From the NCBI GenBank assembly GCA_964649745.1, contig CAZYQI010000002.1, forward strand, positions 62,001 through 126,000: a DNA stretch of 64,000 nt. Direction: 5' to 3'. The translations under genes and the position numbers were made by a program. This DNA comes from CAZEHS01 sp964649745 (GTDB lineage Bacteria; Bacillota; Clostridia; Peptostreptococcales; Acidaminobacteraceae). The notes beneath the pieces were generated by a model. It did no database searches and was not told the origin of the DNA. It saw only the letters and a list, made by a program, of their open reading frames with translations. Below are positions 1 through 9,001 of the stretch, piece after piece (the first letter of the stretch is position 1; each line of letters opens with the position of its first letter).

Positions 1-375
1 GAATCCCTTCAGGATGTGATGAAGGAGCTGAATATGAAGGAAGGCTTCGACGTCGGTCTTGAGATGTCCGGCAACGCCCAGGCATTCCAGAGTATGATCG
101 AATGCATGTTCCACGGCGGCAAAATCGCCATGCTGGGGATCCAGGGGCCGGATGTCAAGGTGGATTGGAACACCGTGGTATTCAACATGCTGCACATCAA
201 GGGCATCTATGGCCGCGAAATGTTCGAAACCTGGTACAAGATGACAGCCATGCTGCAGTCCGGCCTGGATGTATCCCAGGTAATCACCCACAAGTTCCAC
301 TACACCGAGTTCGAAAAAGGCTTCGAGATTATGCGAAGCGGCCAGTCCGGGAAGGTTATTTTGGAGTGGAGTTAA
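1..375 (+). CDS. tdh: L-threonine 3-dehydrogenase, C-terminal part (cut by window edge)
   Basis: The frame is open from base 1 and stops at 373-375, so only about the last 124 residues are present. The visible part is the end of the Rossmann domain and the closing catalytic segment of a zinc medium-chain dehydrogenase. It contains GVEMSGN-like, GGKIAMLGIQG and GIYGREMFETWYKM stretches that are characteristic of threonine 3-dehydrogenase, which oxidises L-threonine to 2-amino-3-ketobutyrate with NAD+. The last motif is the main reason for preferring Tdh over sorbitol or butanediol dehydrogenase. A strong terminator follows about 30 bp after the stop, so this is the end of its transcript. The active-site zinc ligands lie outside the window and cannot be checked. 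Confidence 0.85.
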   Translation, partial: ESLQDVMKELNMKEGFDVGLEMSGNAQAFQSMIECMFHGGKIAMLGIQGPDVKVDWNTVVFNMLHIKGIYGREMFETWYKMTAMLQSGLDVSQVITHKFHYTEFEKGFEIMRSGQSGKVILEWS

Positions 376-402
376 TAAGGTACTAATATATAAGTGAAGA
401 TC

Positions 403-456
403 AAAAAGGCTGACTCAATCAGGAATGTTATTCCTGTTTTGAGTCAGCCTTTTTTT
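403..456 (+). terminator. Rho-independent terminator after tdh
   Basis: A long stem (AAAAAGGCTGACTCAA paired with TTGAGTCAGCCTTTTTT) encloses a second small hairpin (AGGAAT/ATTCCT) and ends in a run of T. It closes the tdh transcript. Confidence 0.9.
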
Positions 457-815
457 GAGCAATTAATTTGAACTCAAAGGATTGTCACCCAGCGGGTGAT
501 AGGTGTTTTCTATCTTTGTGTGTTAATATGTATTGTTAGGATATTGCTGGAGTTGTTGGACTATAAAGATAAGGCCTTATGGATAAGTTGGAATCAGAAG
601 ATTTGAACCTATAAGCTAGTCATAACAAGTGACTACAGAATGTAGTGTGTTTCAGCCCGATTTAATTGAATGAGTCATTTGGCAATAAATTGTTTAATAA
701 TTTAATTCCGTAGTTTGATACATAGTTCGTTTAAACGATTAAAAACAATATTTTGGCGAATTTAAAATGGAAACAATGTACAAATGTATATAAAAACGCA
801 ACGGGGGGAACTTGA
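457..815 (+). other. AT-rich leader region upstream of the S-layer gene
   Basis: This stretch of about 360 bases holds no convincing open frame. It contains several short perfect inverted repeats: TCACCC-AGC-GGGTGA (484-498), AGTCA-N7-TGACT (618-634) overlapping ACTACA-GAA-TGTAGT (632-646), and CGTTTAAACG (728-737). These could be operators or structured leader RNA, but no known riboswitch class was recognised. A purine-rich ribosome site (ACGGGGGGAA, 801-810) precedes the ATG at 816. No confident -35/-10 pair was found. Confidence 0.5.
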
Positions 816-3800
816 ATGGACAAACAACGAAGCAAGAAGTTTGTGGCAATACTACTAACCTTGGCAATGATGGTGAGTTTGCTACCGGCGATGACACCGA
901 CGGCGTATGCGGCATCTGGTACGCATTTGAAAAGGGTTGCGCTTAACATTGCCACATGGTCAGATGTACCTGGGTGGGTTGATGGTTCAGTCGAGGCAGG
1001 GTATGAACCGTACAGTGTCAGCAATGACTCGCTTTACGCGATTAAGGCCAGTACCGGCGAGATTCACTTTAGGACTATTACTGCGACTGCTTGGGGTAAC
1101 ATTGATGAACTGATTTATTCTCCTGGTGCAGCGATACCTGATGGATATCAGCCGCTGGGGGTAATGTATATTTACCCGTTTGTAATGAACTCAACGAATG
1201 GCAATGTCATGCGTCAAGTTGTTGCAGCGTATAATATCCAGGGTGAAGGTTTTGATTTTTCGGTATTAATACCGGATGGATACGCTCCTCTTGGGGGCTA
1301 CCAAACCGAAATGCATCCCGCAATAGTGATTAAAAATAATGCAACGGGACAAATTCGGACGAGATTAATGACGGAAAGCGCATATAGCAGTGATATTGGA
1401 ACTTTTCCGGCGGTTCCCGCTGGTTATACCTATGCCGGCCTCGGTTATGAAAGTGGAATAATCTACATGTACGCATTCGGATCGGATGCCCCTGTCAACA
1501 CGGTGCCAACCTTTGTGGGCGCCACCGTGTCCCTTACGGTTAGTCAAGATGCAGCGGCAACGAATGTTAAGGATTTACTTCATGCCAGCGATTTGGACAG
1601 CAGTCAAACCTTGACGTGGTCACAAGCGACTGGTGGTGCTCCAAGTCATGGTACACTCAACTTTTCCGGTTCAACAGCTAATTCAGGCAGTACGGACATA
1701 ACCCCAGGAGGAACCATTACATATACCCCAACTGGCGGATACTCAGGCTCAGACAGCTTTACGGTACAGGTTAGCGATGGAACGGCATCGGCTACAAGGA
1801 CGATCAATGTCACGGTAACCCCGGCACCCAGCAGCGATGCAACGCTGAAAGCTGCCTCCACCGTCAAGGGCCAGGCTGTAACAGGTCTTGGTACCCCCAA
1901 TGCAGCCTTAGGTTCTGAAACAGCAGGGACTGTGACCATCACAGCGGCCAAGGCGGCAGACACCAGCAACGGGGGGAGCTTTATCACCCTGTTTGACAGG
2001 AATGAAGGCAATGCCACCGTTAAAGTCGTGAAGTATGCCACCGGCACCTCCACGGCTAACTTTGCTACCGACGCTGCCTATGCCAATCAGGCCATCACCA
2101 ATAACGACTTCTTTATTATCAAGGTGACCGCTCAGGACGGCACAACCGTGAACTACTATCGGATCAATGTCACGGTGACAACCGCGCCCTCTATTACCAC
2201 CCAGGCGGCCACATCCGTTGGAACAACAACCGCAACGGGCAATGGGAACGTGACATCACTAGGTGTACCAAATCCAACGGCCCACGGCGTGTGCTGGAAC
2301 ACGACCGGAAACCCCACCATTTTGCACAGCACGGCGGACAACGGAGCCAAGGACTCAACCGGAGCATTTACGGCGTCCATGACTGGTTTGACTCCGAATA
2401 CTACCTACTATGTGCGTGCATATGCCACCAATGCAGCGGATACCACCTACGGAACACAGATCAGCTTCACAACATCTGGGGTAGCACCCACAGCCAGCAC
2501 CGACGCAGCAAGCGGTGTAAGTGCCACAGGTGCCACTTTGAACGGCACAGTGAACGCCAATAACGACAGTACAACGGTAAACTTTGAATACGGCCTGACA
2601 AACAGCTACGGCTCCACAGTGGCGGCTGACCAGAGCCCTGTGACGGGTATGGCAAACACCTCGGTGAGTAAGGCCATCACCGGTCTCAGCCCCAACACCA
2701 CGTATCATTACCGGGCTGTAGGGGTGAACGGTACCGGAACCACCAACGGCAACGATCAGACCTTCATTACATCAGCGGTATCGCCTACGACTACCACTGG
2801 TGCGGCCAGCGGAGTGGGTGCCACAGGAGCCACCCTGAATGGCACGGTGAATGCCAACAACGCCAGCACAACGGTGACCTTTGAATATGGCCTGACGACC
2901 GCTTATGGCTCCGCGATTACTACGGACCAGAGCCCCGTGACGGGCACCGCCAATACCTCGGTGAGCAAAGCCATCACCGGTCTTCAGCCCAACACCATGT
3001 ATCACTATCGGGTGAAGGGGACAAACATCGGCGGTATCACTAACGGAATCGACCAGACCTTCACAACATCTGGGGTAGCGCCCACAGCCAGCACCGACGC
3101 AGCAAGCGGTGTAAGTGCCACAGGTGCCACTTTGAACGGCACAGTGAACGCCAATAACGACAGTACAACGGTAAACTTTGAATACGGCCTGACAAACAGC
3201 TACGGCTCCACAGTGGCGGCTGACCAGAGCCCTGTGACGGGTATGGCAAACACCTCGGTGAGTAAGGCCATCACCGGTCTCAGCCCCAACACCACGTATC
3301 ATTACCGGGCTGTAGGGGTGAACGGTACCGGAACCACCAACGGCAACGATCAGACCTTCATTACATCAGCGGTATCGCCTACGACTACCACTGGTGCGGC
3401 CAGCGGAGTGGGTGCCACAGGAGCCACCCTGAATGGCATGGTGAATGCCAACAACGCCAGCACAACGGTGACCTTTGAATATGGCCTGACGATCGCTTAC
3501 GGCTCCGCGATTACTGCGGACCAGAGTCCTGTGACGGGTACGGCTGGTACATCGGTGACCAAGACCATCACGGGTCTTCTCCCCAACAGCACCTATCATT
3601 TCCGCGTTGTTGGGGTGAATACGGGTGGTGCGACAAATGGCAGTGACCAGACCTTCACCACATCTGCGCTTGCCCCCACGGCCAGCACCAACACGGCCAG
3701 TGGCCTCAGCACGACAGGGGCCACTCTGAACGGTACGGTGAATGCCAACAACGCCAGCACGACGGTGACCTTTCAATATGGCATCACTACAGCTTATGGA

Positions 3801-5306
3801 ACAACTGTGACGGCAGTACCAAGCCCCGTGACAGGTACGGACAACACCTTGGTGAGTAAGGCCATCACCGGTCTTACTCCCAACACCATGTATCATTACC
3901 GGGTTATAGGGGTGAACGGCACAGGAACCACCAATGGGAGTGACCAGACCTTCACCACGACAGCAGCCGGGACCTCCACCGGCGGCGGAGGCGGCGGTTC
4001 TTCAACACCGGCACAACCAAACCCAGGTGTGGTCAAGGTTATCGTCAATGGCAAGGATCAAAGTGTTGGAAATGAAACAAAAGCCACTGAAGATGGAAAA
4101 TCTACAGTTACCATAGGCGTTAACAATAAAGCCATCGAAAGCAAAATTGATGAAGCGATCAAGAACAATACAACCGGAACCGGTAATGTGATTCAAGTTC
4201 CGGTAACGGATACCAAATCCGAAGTCGCGAAGGTAGAGTTCACAGGAGATACCGTTAAAAAACTTGAAAAGAGCGCCTTTGATGTGTCAATTAAGCGCGA
4301 TAACGTAGAATACATCATTGCAGCTGAGGAATTCACAATCAGTAAGGTCGCAGAAAAGCTTGGCATTCAGGAAAAAGATTTGGATGACATAAAGGTTGAA
4401 GTGAAAATCACCAAGCTGGATGAAAAAGTGGTTAAAAAGTACAACGAGGTGGCGAAAGCAAACGGTGCAGAGCTTGTATTCCCACCGGTTGAATTCGAAA
4501 TCACAGCCAAGACCATCAAAACAAATGGAACCACACAAGTACAAGCCATCAATAAGTTCAGCAATTACGTTGAAAGGGTTATGGAGATTCCTGCAGGGGT
4601 CAAGCCAAGCAAGATTACCACCGGTATTGTGTTCAATCAGGATGGAACCTACAGCCATGTACCCACAGACGTATACCAAAAGAACGGAAAGTGGTATGCA
4701 CGGTTGAATTCCTTGACAAACTCTAATTATTCCGTGGTTTGGAACCCGGTTACGGTGAAGTCTGTTGAAAATCACTGGGCGAAAGAAACGGTTAATGACA
4801 TGGCTTCCAGGCTGATTATCTTCAATTCAGAATCGTTTGATCCTGACAAAGCGATCACAAGAGAGGATTTTGCGGAGTATATCGTAAGAGCGTTGGGGAT
4901 CTACCGAGAGGGTTCAATCCATGGAAACAAGTATAAGGATGTAAGCGGTACAGGAGAGAAGGCACTGGCTGTACTGACAGCCAGTGAGTATGGAATTGTG
5001 ACAGGCTATTTGGATGAAACCTTCCGACCGGATCAGCAGATCACAAGAGAAGAAGCCATGGTCATGTATCAAAAAGCCATGAAGATCACCAAGCTTGAAG
5101 GCGCTGATAAAACACGATACTTGAGCTACACGGATCGGGAAAAGGTAAGCGTCTGGGCAGAAAAAGCAGTAAATGAAGTCTTGTCAGCCCATGTGTTTAA
5201 TGGAGCCGGAACAACGACGATTTCACCAAAAGCGAACCTGACCTATGCAGAGGCAGCACAAGCCATTAAAAATCTTTTGGTAGAATCCAAACTCATTAAC
5301 AAGTAA
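816..5306 (+). CDS. SLH-domain surface protein with Ig/cadherin-like and tandem Fn3-like repeats
   Basis: A 1,496-residue exported protein anchored to the cell wall. A signal peptide (residues 1-32, ending AYA-A) is followed by an unrecognised domain (33-225), a bacterial cadherin/Ig-like domain (228-334, ending DSFTVQVSDG), a cadherin-like beta-sandwich domain (about 338-455) and a divergent Fn3-like unit (456-550). Five Fn3-like repeats of about 99 residues follow (550-1045), each with a PNTxYHYR motif. A glycine-rich linker (about 1050) and a lysine-rich domain common in clostridial SLH proteins (1070-1310) lead to three SLH domains (1316-1496; ITREDF and ITREEA motifs) that bind pyruvylated wall polymer. 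ATG 816 has a GGGGGG ribosome site. The gene is monocistronic between two terminators. The ligand or adhesive role is unknown; this is an inference from domain types only. Confidence 0.9.
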   Translation: MDKQRSKKFVAILLTLAMMVSLLPAMTPTAYAASGTHLKRVALNIATWSDVPGWVDGSVEAGYEPYSVSNDSLYAIKASTGEIHFRTITATAWGNIDELIYSPGAAIPDGYQPLGVMYIYPFVMNSTNGNVMRQVVAAYNIQGEGFDFSVLIPDGYAPLGGYQTEMHPAIVIKNNATGQIRTRLMTESAYSSDIGTFPAVPAGYTYAGLGYESGIIYMYAFGSDAPVNTVPTFVGATVSLTVSQDAAATNVKDLLHASDLDSSQTLTWSQATGGAPSHGTLNFSGSTANSGSTDITPGGTITYTPTGGYSGSDSFTVQVSDGTASATRTINVTVTPAPSSDATLKAASTVKGQAVTGLGTPNAALGSETAGTVTITAAKAADTSNGGSFITLFDRNEGNATVKVVKYATGTSTANFATDAAYANQAITNNDFFIIKVTAQDGTTVNYYRINVTVTTAPSITTQAATSVGTTTATGNGNVTSLGVPNPTAHGVCWNTTGNPTILHSTADNGAKDSTGAFTASMTGLTPNTTYYVRAYATNAADTTYGTQISFTTSGVAPTASTDAASGVSATGATLNGTVNANNDSTTVNFEYGLTNSYGSTVAADQSPVTGMANTSVSKAITGLSPNTTYHYRAVGVNGTGTTNGNDQTFITSAVSPTTTTGAASGVGATGATLNGTVNANNASTTVTFEYGLTTAYGSAITTDQSPVTGTANTSVSKAITGLQPNTMYHYRVKGTNIGGITNGIDQTFTTSGVAPTASTDAASGVSATGATLNGTVNANNDSTTVNFEYGLTNSYGSTVAADQSPVTGMANTSVSKAITGLSPNTTYHYRAVGVNGTGTTNGNDQTFITSAVSPTTTTGAASGVGATGATLNGMVNANNASTTVTFEYGLTIAYGSAITADQSPVTGTAGTSVTKTITGLLPNSTYHFRVVGVNTGGATNGSDQTFTTSALAPTASTNTASGLSTTGATLNGTVNANNASTTVTFQYGITTAYGTTVTAVPSPVTGTDNTLVSKAITGLTPNTMYHYRVIGVNGTGTTNGSDQTFTTTAAGTSTGGGGGGSSTPAQPNPGVVKVIVNGKDQSVGNETKATEDGKSTVTIGVNNKAIESKIDEAIKNNTTGTGNVIQVPVTDTKSEVAKVEFTGDTVKKLEKSAFDVSIKRDNVEYIIAAEEFTISKVAEKLGIQEKDLDDIKVEVKITKLDEKVVKKYNEVAKANGAELVFPPVEFEITAKTIKTNGTTQVQAINKFSNYVERVMEIPAGVKPSKITTGIVFNQDGTYSHVPTDVYQKNGKWYARLNSLTNSNYSVVWNPVTVKSVENHWAKETVNDMASRLIIFNSESFDPDKAITREDFAEYIVRALGIYREGSIHGNKYKDVSGTGEKALAVLTASEYGIVTGYLDETFRPDQQITREEAMVMYQKAMKITKLEGADKTRYLSYTDREKVSVWAEKAVNEVLSAHVFNGAGTTTISPKANLTYAEAAQAIKNLLVESKLINK
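2467..3951 (+). repeat. Five tandem 297-bp units arranged as a 594-bp higher-order duplication
   Basis: The Fn3-like units begin at about 2467, 2764, 3061, 3358 and 3655. Units 1-2 and 3-4 form a 594-bp duplication. Over roughly the first 370 bases from 2467 and 3061 the two copies differ at only one or two positions by eye, while the fifth unit and the preceding unit are clearly diverged. This points to a recent in-frame duplication or gene conversion. It is also a place where an assembly could collapse or expand the repeat. Confidence 0.92.
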
Positions 5307-5316
5307 TTTTCAGCAT

Positions 5317-5354
5317 TTGGAGCATCTCATTTTATATGAGATGCTCCATTTCTG
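5317..5354 (+). terminator. Terminator of the S-layer gene
   Basis: GGAGCATCTCAT pairs with ATGAGATGCTCC across a five-base loop, followed by ATTTCTGTT. It lies 12 bp after the stop codon. Confidence 0.85.
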
Positions 5355-5733
5355 TTATGGGATTCAATAAGCATTCGTGATGAATTTCTTTTAAGTACCA
5401 TAATGCGCATAGATACAGCATCACCTCCGGATAGCGGCAGAACTTTTTTTCGTGTGGAAAGCCTTATTCAATAAATGTCCCACGGGACTTAAGCTGCTGT
5501 CTCTTTATGTTTAGGAACACGTTTATGATACTTAATACGGCGGCAGTTTTCGCATGGGTTTAATCGGCGCTGTGCACATTGAATGCCAATGATTGGAATG
5601 CTACAATGAACACGATGTCTGCGGGCCGCCACGTTTCCATAACCCTGGAATGATAGCGGTCATGCCGGTTTTCAGTAATCCGTTGTTCGGTTTTCAGCAT
5701 AGCGTTGACACGAAATCAGGATAGTGAGGAGGC
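5355..5733 (+). other. Intergenic region with a possible minus-strand coding remnant
   Basis: About 380 bases without a convincing gene. On the minus strand a frame open from about 5663 and ending with a stop at 5489-5491 encodes a basic peptide with Cys-x8-Cys-x2-Cys spacing (QCAQRRLNPCENCRR) and a His/Lys-rich end. It has no good start codon or ribosome site. It may be the tail of a decayed mobile-element or nucleic-acid-binding gene. No family was recognised and it could be chance. The plus-strand ribosome site for the next gene (GTGAGGAGGC) lies at 5724-5733. Confidence 0.3.
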
Positions 5734-6783
5734 ATGACGATGAGAGGCTTAGTATTCACAGAGGTAGGGAAAATTTCACTCCAAGAGGTTGAGAAGCCTG
5801 AATTGAACAGCTCAGAGGATGTGATTGTCAAGATTACCACCACCACTATCTGCGGCAGTGATATTCATCTGGTTCAGGGGCATATTCCAACGACCCCCGG
5901 GTATGTTTTGGGCCATGAGTATGTGGGGATTGTTGAAGCGGTGGGCGAAAAGGTGAAGAAATTCAAGCCGGGAGACCGGGTTATCGGGCCGGCTGCTCCA
6001 TACTGCGGCCAGTGCGAACACTGCAAGAAAGGGCATATCGCCCAGTGCATGCGCGGCGGCATTCACGGAAGCGGAAAAGAATTGGGAAGCATTCCGGGCA
6101 CTCACAGCGAATTCACACGAGTTCCCTTTGGGGATGTGAACCTGCTTCATGTGCCGGATCGGTTGTCTGACGAGCAGGTGCTGTTCGTAGGAGATATATT
6201 CGCCACAGGCTATCATGCCATTGAAAAAGGCCGAGTAAAGCCAGGCGACACGGTAGTCATTTTTGGCGCGGGTCCTGTGGGCTTGTGCGCGGTTCAATCG
6301 GCCAAGCTGTTTAATGCGGGCAAGATCATCGTAATCGGCAGGAAGAATCAGATGCGGCTGGATTTGGCCCAAAGACTTGGGGCAACTCACATACTGCGAA
6401 CGGATCAGTGCAATCCCGTTGAGGAGATTTTCAAACTGACCGATGGCCGGGGCGCCGATGTGGCTATTGAGGCCGCAGGATCAGAAGTTTCCACCCAGCA
6501 AGCCCTCCAGTGTCTGGGGCTCGGCGGTGTGGTATCCATGGTAGGAATGTTTGCAAAGGATGTGGCGCTTCCGCTTCACCAGGTATTGATGAAAAACATC
6601 ACCATCGAAATGGGCCTTGGAAATCTGGGAAATATGCCGCGGCTGCTGGGACTGATCGAGTCCGGAAGCGTGGATCTTACCTCTCTTATCACCCATACCA
6701 TGAGCTTGGACGACGTTGAGACAGCCTTCAGCTTGTTTGAAAGCAGTCCTGATACCGTGATAAAGATTGCAGTGAAGCCATAA
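5734..6783 (+). CDS. Zinc-dependent medium-chain alcohol dehydrogenase
   Basis: A 349-residue NAD(P)-dependent alcohol dehydrogenase. The catalytic zinc site is built from Cys near residue 40 (TICGSDIH), the GHE motif (GHEYVGIV) and a downstream acidic residue. The structural zinc site is the four-cysteine lobe CGQCEHCKKGHIAQC. The Rossmann fold carries GAGPVG near residue 175. Length and layout match the alcohol/isopropanol/butanediol dehydrogenase group; the exact substrate cannot be fixed from sequence. ATG 5734 sits directly after GAGGAGGC. The gene is isolated: an intergenic region lies upstream and a bidirectional terminator downstream. Confidence 0.85.
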   Translation: MTMRGLVFTEVGKISLQEVEKPELNSSEDVIVKITTTTICGSDIHLVQGHIPTTPGYVLGHEYVGIVEAVGEKVKKFKPGDRVIGPAAPYCGQCEHCKKGHIAQCMRGGIHGSGKELGSIPGTHSEFTRVPFGDVNLLHVPDRLSDEQVLFVGDIFATGYHAIEKGRVKPGDTVVIFGAGPVGLCAVQSAKLFNAGKIIVIGRKNQMRLDLAQRLGATHILRTDQCNPVEEIFKLTDGRGADVAIEAAGSEVSTQQALQCLGLGGVVSMVGMFAKDVALPLHQVLMKNITIEMGLGNLGNMPRLLGLIESGSVDLTSLITHTMSLDDVETAFSLFESSPDTVIKIAVKP

Positions 6784-6797
6784 GAAAATACAAATAG

Positions 6798-6840
6798 AAA
6801 AGCCGGCCCTAATCAAACATCTGATTTGGGCTGGCTTTTA
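6798..6840. terminator. Bidirectional terminator between convergent genes
   Basis: AAAAGCCGGCCC-TAATCA pairs with TGATTT-GGGCTGGCTTTT. It has a T run on one side and an A run on the other, between the plus-strand dehydrogenase gene and the minus-strand PLD-family gene. Confidence 0.85.
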
Positions 6841-6875
6841 CTGTTAGAGCTGCTTCTTTTCTTTGGTTCCGGTTT

Positions 6876-8300
6876 TTAAAACGTACTGAGCCCGGTGCTT
6901 TCCATAATCCGATAGATCAGCACCTTGAAAAGGCTTTTGTCGGCGTAGATCTCCAGGGGGGCGGTGAACTGGGCATCCTTATTGGTCCATATGCGCTCAA
7001 ACCACGTATCCACATCGGTGAAAGCGGGGGCGTCCGCAGGGCCGGTCACCATCAGATCGGCCTCCAGGTTCAGGTTGTCGAAATTGCGCCGTGTGAAGTT
7101 GCTGGAGCCTCCGAAAAGGGTGGCCTTGTCACTGGAGGTGACCTTCATCAGCTTGCTGTGAAACTGTTCTCCGTGGGTGATATACCAGCGTACCTCAATG
7201 TTGCCCTTCCCATTGGTGACGAGCTCCTGAGCGGTCTGGCGGTTGGGAATACCATTCTTCTCCCGACCGAAGGCATCCTTGTTGGCGTCCAGCACCAATC
7301 GGATCTTAGTGCCTCGATCCGCTGCCTGGATCAGTTCCTTGATCAGGGGCCGGTGGGACAGGTAGAACACGCCGATATCGATTCGGTCGCCGGATTTTGC
7401 GCCTTTTATCGCCAGGAGCATCTGCTCGGCAATCCGTTTTTCCGTCAGTAGCTGAACGCTATAGGTCCCTTTAGCAGCTGGAGTTCCGGCAGGAGCCATC
7501 AGTGCGGTTATATCCATCCGGGAGCCTGAAAAGTTCAGAACGGCTTGCTCGGCTTCCAGGGCCGCTCTCACAAGATCTGTACTTTTAACGGCAATGGCTA
7601 TATTGGAATGGTTGGAGCTGGCATCGTGGGGGTTGGCAGAGGCGGCCAGCACCCCTTGTTCCGTGATAATCAGCTTCCGGTGATTGGCCTTGAAGTTTAA
7701 CATGCGGAGGGTGCTGCCGATGGAAACCTTAGGGGAGTCCGTACTAAAGGGGTTGGTCAGGGTTCTGGCGGTTGAAACCCCAAAGGGGGCGATGCCCAGC
7801 CGGTAGAAGCCGCTGTAGATGGGGTTGGAATCCCGGGTTTTCGTCATATCGGTGATCACCACCTGGGCATCGGCGGCTTTCAGCTGTTCAAGATATGGAT
7901 TATCATAGGCCCCATAGAAGGTGTTGATCTCGTCGGTGATCAGCACCACCTTAACCCCCCGTTCCCTGACGGCAGCTACTAAGTGGGTGGTCAGCTCCTG
8001 GGCCAGGCTGTCGAATTTCAGGGTCCGCACATAATCATCATTAAAGAGGAAAACATCCAAAACCACGAATTCCTGAGCAGAATCGATCATCTGGAAGGCT
8101 TCCGAGAAGATGTGCTGCTCCCGTATCTTTTCGGTACCCTTCAGGTAGGTAAGATCCGACAGAAAGCTCACGTTATCAGTGGGGAGGACAGGACTTTCAT
8201 AGGAAAGCCCTTTGGGAAGAGGCTTCAGGGTATGCCAGATTCCGGTGAGAACAGAGCCGAAGAATAGGAGCAGGATTATTCGTTTAAGGGTCAGCAGCAT
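6876..8300 (-). CDS. Membrane-anchored phospholipase D-family protein
   Basis: A 474-residue protein with one N-terminal membrane segment (IILLLFFGSVLTGIW) and two PLD-type halves. The first HxK motif is NHRKLIITEQG near residue 205, the second HSKLMKV near 381 followed by GGSSNFTRRN. Both keep the His and Lys, but the usual Asp four residues after Lys is Glu in the first copy and not evident in the second, so phosphatidyl transfer or hydrolysis is plausible but unproven. Cardiolipin-synthase-like or nuclease-like roles are alternatives. ATG 8300 is chosen because AAGGAGA lies just upstream; an in-frame ATG at 8330 has no ribosome site. Confidence 0.72.
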   Translation of the reverse strand: MLLTLKRIILLLFFGSVLTGIWHTLKPLPKGLSYESPVLPTDNVSFLSDLTYLKGTEKIREQHIFSEAFQMIDSAQEFVVLDVFLFNDDYVRTLKFDSLAQELTTHLVAAVRERGVKVVLITDEINTFYGAYDNPYLEQLKAADAQVVITDMTKTRDSNPIYSGFYRLGIAPFGVSTARTLTNPFSTDSPKVSIGSTLRMLNFKANHRKLIITEQGVLAASANPHDASSNHSNIAIAVKSTDLVRAALEAEQAVLNFSGSRMDITALMAPAGTPAAKGTYSVQLLTEKRIAEQMLLAIKGAKSGDRIDIGVFYLSHRPLIKELIQAADRGTKIRLVLDANKDAFGREKNGIPNRQTAQELVTNGKGNIEVRWYITHGEQFHSKLMKVTSSDKATLFGGSSNFTRRNFDNLNLEADLMVTGPADAPAFTDVDTWFERIWTNKDAQFTAPLEIYADKSLFKVLIYRIMESTGLSTF

Positions 8301-8464
8301 GATGGTCTCCTTGGAATGGTTTGTATTCATCTAATAGCGTACCAGAAAAATCTCTATTTTGCAGAGAAAAGAATCTGTCCTATCCTGTATGATAAGAATA
8401 GTGAGAATAATTTATAGAACCTGTCATTTTTTTCACCCCTGTGGTGTTTAAGGAGTGACTGGAG

Positions 8465-9001
8465 GTGATGATCATTCCAGGGTACCCGGAACAGTCAAAT
8501 ACGCTCGAAATATTCAGGGCCCATTACGAGCACTATTATCCCAAGGTGATGAAGCATTTGTATTTCCTTATGGGAAGCAATGAGTTTAACGAGGACGTCG
8601 CTCAGGACGTGTTTATCAAATACTGGGATGCCCCGCCGGGATCGGTTGAACATCCGGGGGCATGGCTTTGCAAGGTTGCCGCCAACCTGGCGCTCAACCG
8701 GGTGCGCAGCCGCAGGCGCAGCGAAGCCAGGGAGGAGAGTGTGATGGCAGAGCCTCAGGAAATGCTCACGGCAGAAGATCAGCTGCTTCGCCGGGAGGAT
8801 GTGAAACAGGTTCGGGAGGTATTAAGTCATCTTCCGGACGAGCAGCGGGCGTGTCTGATGTTGAAGTTCTCAGGTTATTCTTATGATGAAATTAGCCAGG
8901 CCACCGGGGTGCCCAGGGGGAATGTGGGTCAGATGATCGCCCGTGGCAAAGCCAAGTTCACAACACTGTACCAGAAAGCAGGTGAACCCTATGTGCTATG
9001 A
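8465..9001 (+). CDS. ECF-type RNA polymerase sigma factor
   Basis: A 178-residue extracytoplasmic-function sigma factor. Region 2 lies at about residues 16-85 (FNEDVAQDVFIKYWD, followed by AWLCKVAANLALNRVRSRRR). Region 4 lies at about 115-165 (LPDEQRACLMLKFSGYSYDEISQATGVP in two parts, then GNVGQMIARGK, the -35-binding helix). It heads an operon with its anti-sigma factor, whose start codon overlaps the end of this gene by 11 bp, and an ABC exporter. GTG 8465 is 9 nt after AGGAG; the ATG at 8468 is an alternative start. Its likely job is an envelope-stress response, inferred from the membrane anti-sigma partner. Confidence 0.9.
   Translation: MMIIPGYPEQSNTLEIFRAHYEHYYPKVMKHLYFLMGSNEFNEDVAQDVFIKYWDAPPGSVEHPGAWLCKVAANLALNRVRSRRRSEAREESVMAEPQEMLTAEDQLLRREDVKQVREVLSHLPDEQRACLMLKFSGYSYDEISQATGVPRGNVGQMIARGKAKFTTLYQKAGEPYVL

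Noticed and set aside
679..696. TTGGCAATAAATTGTTTA as a sigma-54 promoter for the S-layer gene
   Set aside because: The -24 half fits, but the required GC at -12 is absent.
457..815. c-di-GMP or other riboswitch upstream of the S-layer gene
   Set aside because: Only short isolated inverted repeats were seen; no conserved aptamer core could be matched by eye.
2355..3896. Long minus-strand open frames inside the S-layer gene, some repeated and Cys-rich
   Set aside because: They mirror the tandem Fn3-coding repeats on the other strand, repeat with the same 594-bp period, and lack ribosome sites.
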